From Tritrichomonas musculus (taxonomy: Eukaryota > Parabasalia > Tritrichomonadida > Tritrichomonadidae), in assembly GCA_039105265.1 (NCBI GenBank), contig JAPFFF010000010.1, positions 620,001 to 684,000 on the forward strand: DNA of 64,000 nt. Direction: 5' to 3'. The notes beneath the pieces are model-generated. The model ran no database searches. It saw only the letters and a list, made by a program, of their open reading frames with translations, and was not told where the DNA came from. Positions 1 to 11,136 of the stretch are shown one piece after another; the first letter of the stretch is position 1, and each line of letters opens with the position of its first letter. Made by a program: the position numbers and the translations under genes.

Positions 1-2607
1 GGGAATTGGCCTTATTCCTTTAAAAGTGATAAATTTGTTTTGTTGAAATGAGCCTCTTATTAGCATTTTTTTAAGAAATGGAGTTATTTTAATGTCATCA
101 TATTCATATTCATCATAATAATCATATTCATTTTCATTTTCTGTTCTTTCTAGTTTATTTTTTCTTATCATTTCTTTTTTGGATGAAGTTGGTTTATTTT
201 TAATATTATCTGCGTTTATATTCTTCTCTTTTTGGTTCTGATGAACTATTTGGTCATTGTGATTCTGACTCTTTTCCATTTTTTGTATTTTCTTGTTTAA
301 CTCTAATATTTTTTGTTCTGATCGTTTTAGTTCTTCTCTCATTTGTTTTTCTTTAATATCTTTTTCTTTCATCTTTTTATCAAATGATTCTTTTTCATTT
401 TCTAATAACCTTATTTTATCGATTAGTTTTTCTTTTTCTTCATTTTCAACAGTTATTTCAATTTCATCAAATTTTTCAATTTGAAGTTCAACTTTTTTTT
501 CTAAAGAAATTTCTTTGTTTTTTCTATGTTTATGATGATGATGATGTTTCTTCTTTTGGTTTTTTTCCTCTATTTCTGTTTTATTTGCATCACTTTCATT
601 TTCATCTACAGCATCTTCTTCAAATGAAAGCATTCTTTTTACATGTGATTTGATATTGCCAGCAATATCTTTATTATAGTCAATTGTTCCACTAATTTGC
701 TTTTGTAAATTTATCATCAAACTTTTATCATTTGAAGATTCTTTGGATAAATGTCCATTAATAATGAAATATTTTTGGTAACCGATATAATCGCCTTCAA
801 AATACTTTAATTCATAATATCCACTTTTTCTAACTGATATCGAATACTTTCTTTCTTTGATGTTTCTTCTATTTGTATCTTTTTCATAAATTAAATCAGG
901 GAAAATTGTTTTCCCATTTGGATCACTTTTACATACGAAATTAATGTTTGGCTTTTTGTCACTAAAAACTGTAAAATAAAAATCATATTCATCATTTAAA
1001 ATTATCGTTGAGAAAGAAGGTTCAACTTGGAAAAAAGATTGACATCGAGGAAGGAAAGGTGCAAATGTGCGTTTTTTATGAAGACTATAAATTGGATATT
1101 CTAGTGAACTTTTAGTACCACTTACATCAAAGTAATAGTTTACACCATAACTGAAGTCTTTGCCATCATTTTTAAAATAAATATAAACTTCCCATCTTCC
1201 ATTTTTTGGAAAATCTATCCAAAGCCAATCTTCAACCAATCTTTCATTTGGATCATCATTATTTGATGTAAAATTAAAAGGAAGATCCAAAGTAACAAAT
1301 GTATCACAATCTTTATAAGGATCGTTTGACTTTCTTGTGAATGTTCCTTTTTGAATTTCGTATAAGTTCACCAAAAGAAGAGACCTTTTCAATTTTATAG
1401 CAAAACGAATTTGTGCCCTTCCATTGTCAACAGTAGATAATCCTTCAACAGGAGAAATTGGAATGAAGCCATTTTCTTCTTTTTCATGACCAGGAATACC
1501 TTTAAGTGATTCATTTCCATTTTCAACTTCGAAATAAACGTTGAAAAATAATTTTGAATCAATAAAAACTTCAAGTTTCCATGGTCCTGCTTTTGGAAAT
1601 GAAATAGACATTTTATAACGGCATCTTTTTTTATCTGGGAACAATGAATAACAATGATTGGGAACATCTTTGTCGATACAAGAAAAATAAACAAAATTAT
1701 TTCCTTGTTGATACCAAGTATTCCCCCTCAAATGATAGATCAATGAATGTAATTTACCACAAGGTTGAATATGACTAAAATGAAATTCATATTGGCCATT
1801 TTTAACATGGATAACTTGAGATGGATTTGATTCAAATGAGAGTTCTCGTTCTAATTCTGGTTTATTTAGTGAAATGAACTGTTCGTACGTAAATGAATAT
1901 GGAATTGATGATATTGAAAAATCTTCTGGATAATAAATTAAAAGTGCTTTCGAAAATGGAATAAGAAAGTAAGATTTATCATAATGAAAAATAAATTTAT
2001 CATTATCATCCGTGTATCCTGCTCCCCAGGTAGGGTCGCAAACGTATTCTTGGCCTTTATACTCGATGAAAACGTTAGAATGGGTAAATTTCGGACTGGA
2101 TGGTGGATGGTAACTGTTGAATGATTTTTGTTTTGGACAATTACTCAAATCAAGTAATTTCATCATTTTAGAAGTGATTCCAATTTGTTTGGCAAGTTGA
2201 ATAAAAAATTTGCTATAGTCACAGCAAACGCCTTTTTTTATTTTGAATAAAGTTTCAACTGCAATTTCATTCTTAACTTTTAAATATGATCTTTCTTTAT
2301 CATATTTGATATGATGAGTCGTAAAGTAATAAGCAGCGTATAATTTATCCAAAGTAGTTGAAAATTCATTGGTTATTTTTTGAACAAGATCATCATATGA
2401 GTTAAATGTATTATTAGTAAAGTAGTTTTCCACCTTATACCAATTGATATTTGGATATTTTATTGAAATATTCAATGATTGTGAAAGTGCGGGTATTGAA
2501 TAATAATCGTGTAACTCTTTTGGTATTTGTTTGAACGAAATAGGCTTTAAATCAGTCATATTTGATAAATATCGGAGATAAAAACTTGAATTTTCGTTAT
2601 TGATCAT
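1..2607 (-). CDS. Transglutaminase-like (KY/CYK3-type) protein, 5' 869 codons
   Basis: Partial gene that runs off the left edge in frame. The ATG at 2607-2605 has an in-frame TAA four codons upstream, which fixes the start. Residues about 85-200 match a transglutaminase-like papain-fold core: GVCCDYSKFF carries the likely nucleophile Cys128, HSNVF gives His176 and VCDPTWGAGY gives Asp191, so the Cys-His-Asp triad is complete. The DPTWGAGY wording resembles the kyphoscoliosis peptidase/Cyk3 group. Residues about 220-620 look like beta-rich modules of the kind that follow the core in KY proteins. A His-rich stretch (HHHHHKHRKNK) leads into a strongly charged coiled coil (about residues 690-800), then an acidic Asp/Glu/Tyr tract. 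Family members are often non-catalytic cytoskeletal proteins; activity here is inferred only from the triad. No signal peptide is visible. Confidence 0.8.
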   Translation of the reverse strand, partial: MINNENSSFYLRYLSNMTDLKPISFKQIPKELHDYYSIPALSQSLNISIKYPNINWYKVENYFTNNTFNSYDDLVQKITNEFSTTLDKLYAAYYFTTHHIKYDKERSYLKVKNEIAVETLFKIKKGVCCDYSKFFIQLAKQIGITSKMMKLLDLSNCPKQKSFNSYHPPSSPKFTHSNVFIEYKGQEYVCDPTWGAGYTDDNDKFIFHYDKSYFLIPFSKALLIYYPEDFSISSIPYSFTYEQFISLNKPELERELSFESNPSQVIHVKNGQYEFHFSHIQPCGKLHSLIYHLRGNTWYQQGNNFVYFSCIDKDVPNHCYSLFPDKKRCRYKMSISFPKAGPWKLEVFIDSKLFFNVYFEVENGNESLKGIPGHEKEENGFIPISPVEGLSTVDNGRAQIRFAIKLKRSLLLVNLYEIQKGTFTRKSNDPYKDCDTFVTLDLPFNFTSNNDDPNERLVEDWLWIDFPKNGRWEVYIYFKNDGKDFSYGVNYYFDVSGTKSSLEYPIYSLHKKRTFAPFLPRCQSFFQVEPSFSTIILNDEYDFYFTVFSDKKPNINFVCKSDPNGKTIFPDLIYEKDTNRRNIKERKYSISVRKSGYYELKYFEGDYIGYQKYFIINGHLSKESSNDKSLMINLQKQISGTIDYNKDIAGNIKSHVKRMLSFEEDAVDENESDANKTEIEEKNQKKKHHHHHKHRKNKEISLEKKVELQIEKFDEIEITVENEEKEKLIDKIRLLENEKESFDKKMKEKDIKEKQMREELKRSEQKILELNKKIQKMEKSQNHNDQIVHQNQKEKNINADNIKNKPTSSKKEMIRKNKLERTENENEYDYYDEYEYDDIKITPFLKKMLIRGSFQQNKFITFKGIRPIP

Positions 2608-3312
2608 TCCTTTCGTTGTTTAATTAATATAACGATTAAGTGGGCGTGAAAAATTCTGACTGAAAAATTTAGTAATTCATATAATGTTGAATATTTGTTC
2701 ACGATTTATACTGCCTTTGACAATAGAATCAAAAATAAATTATAAAAAAAAGAGTCTGAAAATTAAATTTTGAATTGTCAGACTCTGAAAAAATTGAATA
2801 AATAAATTTAATCTATAGTCTAGAGTAATACCTCCTATCAAATGGAAAAAAAACTACTAAATCTTTATATAAAATAGTTAGAGTCATTATATTAATTTAA
2901 TGCGTAGATGGCAAAATCATGATAAATTGGAATGATTTCAAAGACAATTTGTTGTTTAACTAAAAGTTAATTATTTAAGTATCACTTTTTGAGTTTTGTA
3001 AAATAATCAAAAAGTTATAAAACAGATAATTAAACATAAATTGAAGTAACTTCATTTGTTTTTAAAATTAATTTTTGAATATAGATGAAAAAACGTTAAA
3101 AATCAATTAATTATATGCTTCTCTTAATAAATAAGCTCTTGCTCTTTATAAAATAATTGAAAATGGTTTGAAGGATATAATTATATATTAAAAATATATA
3201 AAAAAAAAAAAATTGTATCAGAAGCAATTTAGCTTTTGCATTAGATATTTTAAAATTATATTTCATAACAAAATAATAAAAATAAAAATGAAATGAGTAA
3301 TGAAATTGTTTT
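2608..3312. other. AT-rich intergenic stretch
   Basis: No coding potential is seen. It lies between the start of the transglutaminase-like gene and the 3' end of the split ankyrin gene, both on the minus strand. The only structure noted is a short inverted repeat: AGAGTCTGA at 2751-2759 and its complement at 2778-2786, loop 18. Confidence 0.6.
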
Positions 3313-6300
3313 TTATTTAGATTTATTATTGAATAAATCAATGATCTCCTTTTCATCAGCATATTCAATAGGCTTCTTTCATAAGTTTTATCTAATAAAA
3401 TCATTAATTTTCAAAATAAACTTGATAAAAAAAAAAGTCAAAATTTCATCTTTTATATCGACGTTAATCTCTTTTCTTTGTAATAAAAGTTTTATAATCT
3501 CAATGTTCTTCTTTTCAACTGCAATATGCAAAGCAGTCTTATAAAAAAAATAAAAATAGTAAAACGTTATTGAAAAATAATAATAAAACAGTATTAAAAA
3601 AAAATGAATTCAAATTTGATAAAAAAAAAATTTGATGTTATAAAATATTTTGAAGATTGATATCAATGTTTTTATTTGATAACAAGAGTTCAACTATTTT
3701 AATGTGTCCATTTTCAACTGCAATGTGTAATGGTGTCATATTAAAAAAAATGATTTAAAACTTCATTTCAAAAAAAATAAATTAAAATTGTATTGAAAAT
3801 ATTTTAATGTTGAATTTTATAAATAAAAAAAATTATGCTTAAAATTTTATTAAAATAATTGATTTAAAATGTTATTAAAAAAAATTTATTTTTTGAATGG
3901 TATTGAATTTTTCAATTTTGAAATGTAATTGAATTTTTTAAATTGAAATTGTATTTAAAAAAATATTTTGTTAAATTTCATTAAATAATTGTATTTTGAA
4001 ATGTAATTTATGCAAATGATATGAAATTGAATGAAAAAAAAATTATTTGGAATCGCATTAAAATATTAATTTTTGAAATTGAATTAAATTTATTAAAAAA
4101 ATTTCATTAAAATATGAAATGTGGAAACTCTATTTAAAATAATTATTTATTTGTAACTACATTTGAAAAATATTATTAGTAAAACACAATTTAAATTCTA
4201 GAGGAAAAATTCGATACAAATATATGATATTAAAATGTAATCAAAATTCATGATAAGAAACTGTATAAAAAAATAATTATTTTGTAATTTTTTTGAAGTT
4301 AACGTCAATGTTTTCATTCGATAATAAAAGTTCAACCATTTCAGTGTATCCTAATTCTGCAGCAATTGTTAATGCAGTTTCATCCAAAATGAAATAATTG
4401 AAACATTATTAATATAAAATGAATTTAAAAATTTCATAAAAAATTTTCAATTTTTTGAATTATAAATTCATTGAAAATTATGATTTCGAATGTCATTAAA
4501 ATTTAATTGAAAATTCTATTTAAATAAAAATTATTGTAATGTTATAAAAAGCTTTATTTTTAATTTTATTTGAATTTTTAATTTGAAACGTAATTAAAAT
4601 GAATATTTTTAAATTTTATTGAAAAAGTTAATATTAAAATATTTGGGATATTGATATCAATGTTTTTGTTTGATAATAAAAGGCGAGCAATTGAAAGATA
4701 ATTCTCTTCTGCAGCCAGATTTAAAGGTGTTATTTCATTTAAAAAATTGATGTAAAATTGTATTTAAATACTTATAAAAAATGTCATTAAAATTTTAATA
4801 ATTTTTAATTCGACTGTGATTTAAATTTTTGATTTTAAATTATATTAAATTATTCTTGTTGAAAATGAAATTAAAGAATTAAAAATGAAATGTCATTCAA
4901 ATGTTAAAATTAAAACATCATTTTGGAATTTAGAAATAAAACCCAATTAATAAAATTAATATGTTAAAATTAATGGTGCATTAACATCAATATTTTTATA
5001 TGATAATAAAAGTTCAACTATTTCAGAATCACCACATTGAACAGCTACATATAAAGGTGTTTTATCAAATATTAAAAAAAGAATAGTATTGAAAAAGTTT
5101 GCTGAAATTTGATTTATATATCAATTTTTGAATGTTATTGAAATATTTCAATTATAATTCCATTGAAATTTTTGAGAAAAAAAATATAATTAAAACAATG
5201 AATAGTGAATTCCATTAAAATAAAAAATTAAATATCATAAAATTAGGGAATTTATGAATGCCATAAAAATTGTATTTTTGAATGTGATTAAAAGGTATTG
5301 TTTTTGAATACCATTAATTTTATTAATTTGAAAATTTTATTCAAAAATTATAAGAAATTTCATTAAAAAAATTTATTTTTAATTTGATAAAAATAAAATC
5401 TTGCTAAAATATATTTTAAATTAATATCAATATTCTCATTTGATAATAATAGTTGAACAATTTCTTTATTTTCGGATTGGATTGCTAATATTAATGGTGT
5501 TTTCTCATTAAAAATATTTGATGTAAATTTCATTAATATTTAATGATTAAAAATTTCATTAGAAATAAATTGCTTTCAAATATTATTTGTAAAAATAATA
5601 TAAAATGTGATTTAAAAAAATGATTTAAAATGTCATTAAAATAAATGAATTAAAAATGTAATTAAAAATAAATAAATTTTTAATGTGATTAAAATATTTA
5701 AATTAGTAATATCATTAAAATATTAAATATTAAATGTCATTCAAAAACTATAGTTGGAATTGAATTGAATTTTAAAAATTTGAAATGTCATTGAAAAAAT
5801 TGAATTGAAATTAGATTGAAATTGCTAAATAACAACTATGTTAAAATATTGGCTTTAAGAAATATGATTAAAATATAATATATAAAATTACATAAATATT
5901 AATATAAAATGTTAGGAGTATTGACTTCAATGTTTTTGTTTGATAGTAAAAGTTTTACTATTTCAACATGTTCTTTATCAACTGCCAATGTCAATGGAGT
6001 GTCATAAAAATATATAAATTAATTTTATGAGAAAAAAATAATTTAAAATATTATTGAAATATTCAAATAAAAATTTGATTCAAATTTTTGAATTAAAATT
6101 ATATTTTAATATAGAATTGAAATTGCATTCAAAAATTAAAAAAGAAATACAATAAAAAAAATAATTTTTTTGAACGTAATTTAAAAATGTTATATAAATA
6201 TTATTCAAATACTTGATTTTAAAATATAATTAAAAATGATTCAAAAAAAAATATCATAAAAACAATGAATTTGTGAAATATCATTCAAGATTTTGAATGG

Positions 6301-6533
6301 GAAACGCGATTTAAAAAGTTCAAAGAAATGCAATTTGAAATATAAATTGAAAATTTTATAAAATTATTTATTTATCAAATATGATTAAAATACTAAAATT
6401 GTAATTAGATTAAAAAAAAATAATCATTTAAAATGTCTAAAAAGTTGACATCGATTTTTTCACATGATAATAAAAGTTGAACGATATCTTTGTTTCCTTT
6501 TTTAGCAGCTGCATGTAAAGGCAATGTATTAAT
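3313..6533 (-). CDS. Eight 33-codon ankyrin blocks plus a terminal block, divided by AT-rich spacers
   Basis: Ankyrin coding resumes downstream of 6708 in blocks at 6435-6533, 5911-6009, 5411-5509, 4971-5069, 4641-4739, 4289-4387, 3647-3745 and 3448-3546. Each is 99 bp, open, and reads as one repeat, e.g. TPLHIAVENGHIKIVELLL followed by SNKNIDIN plus three residues. A terminal block (about 3381-3313) reads KPIEYADEKEIIDLF and ends in TAA. Spacers of 425, 401, 341, 231, 253, 543, 100 and about 66 bp contain stops in all frames and mostly are not multiples of three, so read-through cannot give a protein. Removing them restores the six residues between DVN and TPLH that ankyrin repeats need. This supports exons and introns, but the spacers lack GT-AG ends and the known trichomonad splice signals. 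The alternative is an old tandem array that has lost its reading frame; intact codons argue against that. Confidence 0.6.
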
Positions 6534-6725
6534 CAATAAATTGAAATTGTATTAGAAAAATAAAATTTTGGAATTCCATTCAACAAATATTTAATTTAAA
6601 AAAACTTCATTCAAAAAATAACTTTTTGAATTTTATTTGAAAAAAATTGAATGAAAATGTCATTGAAAAAATTGAATTGAAATTTCATTAGGTAAAAAAA
6701 ATTATTATTAAATATCTTTATAATC
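3382..6725 (-). repeat. AT-rich spacers sharing a degenerate short motif
   Basis: The stretches between the ankyrin blocks are made almost wholly of variants of a 12-15 base motif close to AATGACATTTTAAAT on the minus strand (TTTAAAATGTCATT on plus). Seven of the spacers following 33-codon blocks begin directly at the codon boundary with ATTTTA or a near variant (ATTACA once), and most end in a T-rich run before the next block. They look related to each other and not to the rest of the window, apart from a short similar piece at 52638-52694. Confidence 0.6.
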
Positions 6726-7799
6726 ATAATGAGCATTTACATCAATTGCAGTATTATTTAACAATGTCTCAACAGGGATGAAATGATCATATTTGCATAG
6801 AAAATAAAAGAAATCTTGATAATTAATTTTTGAATCTTGAACAAACGAGAAATTGTAAGATGACAAGATGAAAGGGAAGAAATCAGAAGAAATTTTTTCT
6901 CCTTCTTTATCTTGTAAGAGGTAATTGAGAATATAAATGGCTATTTCATTGTGGTGGCATTTTATCGCTTCTTTGAGACATTTCATATAATTTTTGTTTG
7001 GCGGTTCAATTTTATTTTCTTGAAGAAGGTGAATTATTTCAGCATTACGACCATGAATTGAATAGAGCCATAAAGATGACGTTAAATCACATTTGTTTAA
7101 TCGTAAATAATTGAATATTTGAATCGAACCGTAAAATGCTGCATATTCAATTAAGCTGACTTCTCTTTGTTTCACTAAAAACCAGTTTGTTTCAAAAAAA
7201 GACGATTCAAGACTGTCTGAAAGTGGGAAATTGGTTTGGTTGACATATGTTACAAATTCTGAAACGGAATCTGAACGAATTAAAGAGCAGATATGTAAAT
7301 CATTTTCTCCTTTGTGCCGTTTTTCTTCATAATTTTCGGGCATCCGCTCTTCAAAATCTTCATTGAATTCCTGATAGGTATAATTTTTGATTTCTGGATA
7401 AAAATAATATAGATAATTATAATTTCTCATCTTGTTGTAAATGGTTTTATCAACATTTACGACTTTGTTTTCAATTAGAAACAAAAGTATTCTTTTGTTT
7501 TTATAGAAAATGTCGAAAATTTCAGAATTTGTAAAATTATTTTTGATTTGATCTTTATAATTATCAATAATTTTTTCAATTTTATTGATGAAATATGAAT
7601 TGCGGGAAAAATTATTGGAAATTTTTGCTATCATATAAAGAACTGCCTTAAATTCGTGACGATTTTCCAAAATTTTTTGATCTTTTAACAAATCATTTAA
7701 GATCTGGAAATTTTCTACGTCTTTATCATTGCTTTCAAAGAAATTTTGAAGATGATCGTTGATTGTTTTCATTTTCTCGATATATTGATCGATATTCAT
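6708..7799 (-). CDS. Ankyrin protein, N-terminal DUF3447-like part (first segment of a split gene)
   Basis: Open frame of 363 codons starting at ATG 7799. It has the layout of trichomonad ankyrin proteins: an all-helical N-terminal region (about residues 1-150), then the characteristic SLIEYAAFYGSIQIFNYL and SSLWLYSIHGRNAEIIHLL repeats, then degenerate ankyrin units ending NNTAIDVNAHY. The 494-residue protein at 35056-36540 has the same order and continues with full repeats, so this frame stops early. The stop falls a few codons past the DVN motif, and further ankyrin repeats continue downstream in separate blocks (see the 3313-6533 entry). The real C-terminus is therefore probably not at 6708. 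Function inferred only as a protein-binding scaffold. Confidence 0.75.
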   Translation of the reverse strand: MNIDQYIEKMKTINDHLQNFFESNDKDVENFQILNDLLKDQKILENRHEFKAVLYMIAKISNNFSRNSYFINKIEKIIDNYKDQIKNNFTNSEIFDIFYKNKRILLFLIENKVVNVDKTIYNKMRNYNYLYYFYPEIKNYTYQEFNEDFEERMPENYEEKRHKGENDLHICSLIRSDSVSEFVTYVNQTNFPLSDSLESSFFETNWFLVKQREVSLIEYAAFYGSIQIFNYLRLNKCDLTSSLWLYSIHGRNAEIIHLLQENKIEPPNKNYMKCLKEAIKCHHNEIAIYILNYLLQDKEGEKISSDFFPFILSSYNFSFVQDSKINYQDFFYFLCKYDHFIPVETLLNNTAIDVNAHYDYKDI

Positions 7800-9013
7800 C
7801 TTAGTGGATTGTAAAAAAAAAATAAAATATTTATGAACTCTCCGATTAAAATTTGAATTATTTACTTAACCGAAACATACAAATTGTTTTATTAAAGATT
7901 ATTTGTGTTTGATGGATAAAATGAAAATTGTCTTCATTTCTTAAAAAAAAATTTACTATCGCATCACCTTCATTCATTCAAAAACTAAAAGTAAAAAATT
8001 GAATGATAGATGGTTTAAATTGTATGAATTTTCATTTGGTTTTTTCAAAAAGTTTTGAACTTGAAACTTTTTAATAAAAATATATTTATTCAATCATTTC
8101 ATCAATAACGTCTATCATTTTTATCATAAGATTTCTATCATTTTACTGATTAACCGTCAATTATGGTGAAAAATAGATTACAAACGATCAATAACTTTAA
8201 GGGGATTTGATCACTTTTTTCCATGAAAATATCTCCAAGTAAAATGAATAATAATTACTACAAATAGTAAAAATTGAAACTACAAATTAAAATATATATG
8301 AAAAAATAGAAAATAATTTAAAAGTAAAAGTATATCATGTTATTGCATCTTAATAAATTCAATTTAACAGAGCATGCTTAAATGAATAATTTCATTAAGT
8401 ATATACTAATTATACTTTTTATTGCTATAATTTAAAAAAATCAAGCTTATATTAGAACATATGTTTGAATAAATAATGAATTATCTGCTTAGATTAACTT
8501 AACGATCAGCTTAAACATACATAAAATGTATTTTAAATTATTTTGTCAGCATCTGACAAAGGGATTTTAGGCTTAAAGATCAATTTTAGGTAGGGAAGAT
8601 CATATGGCTTAAAAAAGCATAAAAAAATAAGAAAGATTAAATTATACTTAATATTTTTAAGACAAAATGTATATTGTACTATTAAATTTATAAAAAATAA
8701 TAAAACGAATGAGCATTTGAAAAAAAACTTTTAGCATTATGGTATTGAATGAGTAGATAAAAAATTTGTTCTTTTTTTTTATTATTCCACATAATTTTAT
8801 CAAAAATAATTTAAATAAAATCAGTTCGATTTGCTCATGGGTTGAGAAATAATTATCATTACCTCAAATTATTTGGGGTGAAAAATTTGAGGTTAATTTA
8901 GTAAATAATATATAAATATCATTAAAAAACTTATGGTTTGTCGGAGCCCGATTTTTGATTTAGGTCTTAGGGCCCAATATGTCATCATTTTAATTTTCTA
9001 TAATAAAATTTTA
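7800..9013. other. AT-rich intergenic stretch
   Basis: Upstream of the split ankyrin gene. No open frame of note. A pyrimidine-rich leader and a TTCATAAATATTTTA box lie within 50 bases of the ATG at 7799 (minus strand). A small GC patch with GGAGCCCG and GGGCCC lies at 8944-8980. Nothing else recognisable. Confidence 0.5.
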
Positions 9014-9285
9014 TATCAATAACAAAAAATATGTTATTGATACAAAAATCATTTATTAATAACCAATAATTAGTATTTGTAACAAAAAAATAGTATATGT
9101 GACGAAATTTTTTTATCTAAAACAAAAAAAAATCATCTATAACAAAATTTTTTTATCTATAACGAAATTTTGTATCTGTTACGAAAATTTTGTATGTGTT
9201 ACGAAAATTTGGTTTTTAATACAAAATATTTGTATTGTTTACAAAATTTTTGTATTTAATACAAATTTCTTGTTATAGTAAAGGT
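9014..9285 (+). repeat. Degenerate 20-bp minisatellite, copy 1
   Basis: About 13 degenerate units of a roughly 20-bp sequence close to TATCTGTTACGAAAATTTTG. The first 197 bp (9014-9210) recur in the same orientation at 20539-20735 with a single mismatch and no gap, although the surrounding DNA differs. The two copies bracket the satellite region. Confidence 0.8.
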
Positions 9286-10377
9286 AAATACACTCCCATT
9301 TGTATGATAATTTATATTTTACTCAATTATTAATTTATATATATAATAATAATAAATATTTAAAAGTATATTTTAGGATTTTATTTATATATTTCCAAGA
9401 TATTTATATTTATTATATTTGTGAAGTTTAAGGATAAAGTTGGATTTAAATTTAATTGAAAAAATTGAATTTGCACAGAAAGTATTGAATATGCATTGAA
9501 TTTATTTATATAGGTATTCAATATTTTCAAAGCTCCTCTTATATCAATCCCAAAAAAACAAATCCCACAGGATTTTCTAATGAATTTTTAGTTGTGTATT
9601 ATGTTTTAATGAACGTGAAATCATCGAGATTTTTTGATCATACCAATAAAATGGTTAGAAAATGATTGCATAAAAAAGTGAAAAAATCAGATATTTGGAT
9701 CATGTAATGAATAAGTATTTACTAATAAAAAGTTTATATTCAAAATATGCATTAATTATATATAAAAGTGAATGTAGTTTTGTAGGTCTATCACTGTCAT
9801 ACATGAAATAAAGAGAACTTTTTATCGAAAATTTCAGACCTCTTTTTTTTATCTGTTGATTTTATTGAACCCATATTGAAAATATATAAAATCCCGAAGA
9901 TTTCCAATTAGTGTACATAATTTATGAAAATAAATATAAAATATTCATTTGGAAAATGATATTGGAATATCGTACCATTGAAAAAAATTCAATTATTTTC
10001 ATATAGGTAGTTGGATCTTCTAGAAAGAAGCAATTTTAACATTTAGAAAAGGTATGATCATACTAGATAATATGTCGCTAATAATTCGTTATATCAGGAA
10101 TTTTAATAAATGAATCAGAAAAAGAAATATGATTGCATTTTTTGGATTTTCTTGAGTAAAGCCTATATATTTTGATTGTCAATCAATGTAGCATACTGTG
10201 ATACCATTTTGATATGGAAAAATAGAATCCTAATTGAGAAATTTTTTGCTCAAATTGAACAATTTTGATGAAATTTCTTAATAACGATAAATTTTGTTTA
10301 GTATTCAAATTTCGAAAATAAAAATACATTTTTTTTTAAATATCTTTTTCATTTCTTTTCGATTAAAGAAAAGGAAT
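9286..10377. other. AT-rich intergenic stretch
   Basis: No reading frame, RNA gene or clear repeat recognised. Confidence 0.5.
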
Positions 10378-10665
10378 AAACCCCCTAACTTTTTCAACAA
10401 CCCCCTAACTTTTTTTGACCATTTTTCCCTCTCAAATTAGCCTTTTTTGATGGCAAAAAGTACTTTCTTTTGAATTTAAATTTAAATATGGAAAAAAGTT
10501 AGGGGTTTTTGTAAAGTTAAAATCAGGGCTTCTAAATTATAATACATAAATAATATTGAATACATTATTAAATATATTAAAATGAATGAATATTTATTGA
10601 TCTATAAAAAGTTTTCTCTCAAATTTTAAAAAAGTTAGGGGGTTTTTTTATCGTTAGGGGGTTTT
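10378..10665. mobile_element. Candidate small inverted-repeat element (MITE)
   Basis: Both ends carry two copies of CCCCCTAAC spaced about 10 bases apart (AAACCCCCTAAC... at the left, ...GTTAGGGGGTTT at the right, in inverted orientation), giving terminal inverted repeats of about 40 bp with differences. The interior is AT-rich and non-coding, with one more GTTAGGGG near 10496. No clear target-site duplication was found, so the assignment is tentative. Confidence 0.4.
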
Positions 10666-11136
10666 GAACTTTACTTTAAATTGAGAAACTATTAATATAA
10701 TATATAAATTCAATTCTAAAAGATTAATACTATTTAAAATAAATATTAATAGTAATTTAATTAATAAAATTTACATATATGGGGTTTTATTTTTATTTAA
10801 CTTTTCAATATAGTTTATTTTTTCAATGCTTTAAGTATTTTTTCGATAATCGATAAACATTTCAATTATATTTAAATCAACTTTAATATTTATTTTAAAG
10901 TATTTCAAATATAAAAGAATTTAATAATGAAATTAATTGAATTCTAAAAATATTAACTGAAATATATTTTTCAGAAATAATTATATATTTTTTTTCCTTT
11001 TATCTTGTTAAATAAAACAAATTATAAGAAAAAATATTTAGGTTAAAATAAAAAAACTGAACTAGATAATAAAAATTAAAAAATATTTTTTCTTTTGATT
11101 CTCCAAAAATAAAAAAAATAGAAAACCAATATGTTT

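Noticed and set aside
3111-3544. Overlapping frames near the end of the split ankyrin gene
   Set aside because: They run across ankyrin blocks in the wrong frame or strand; the blocks at 3448-3546 and 3313-3381 explain the sequence.
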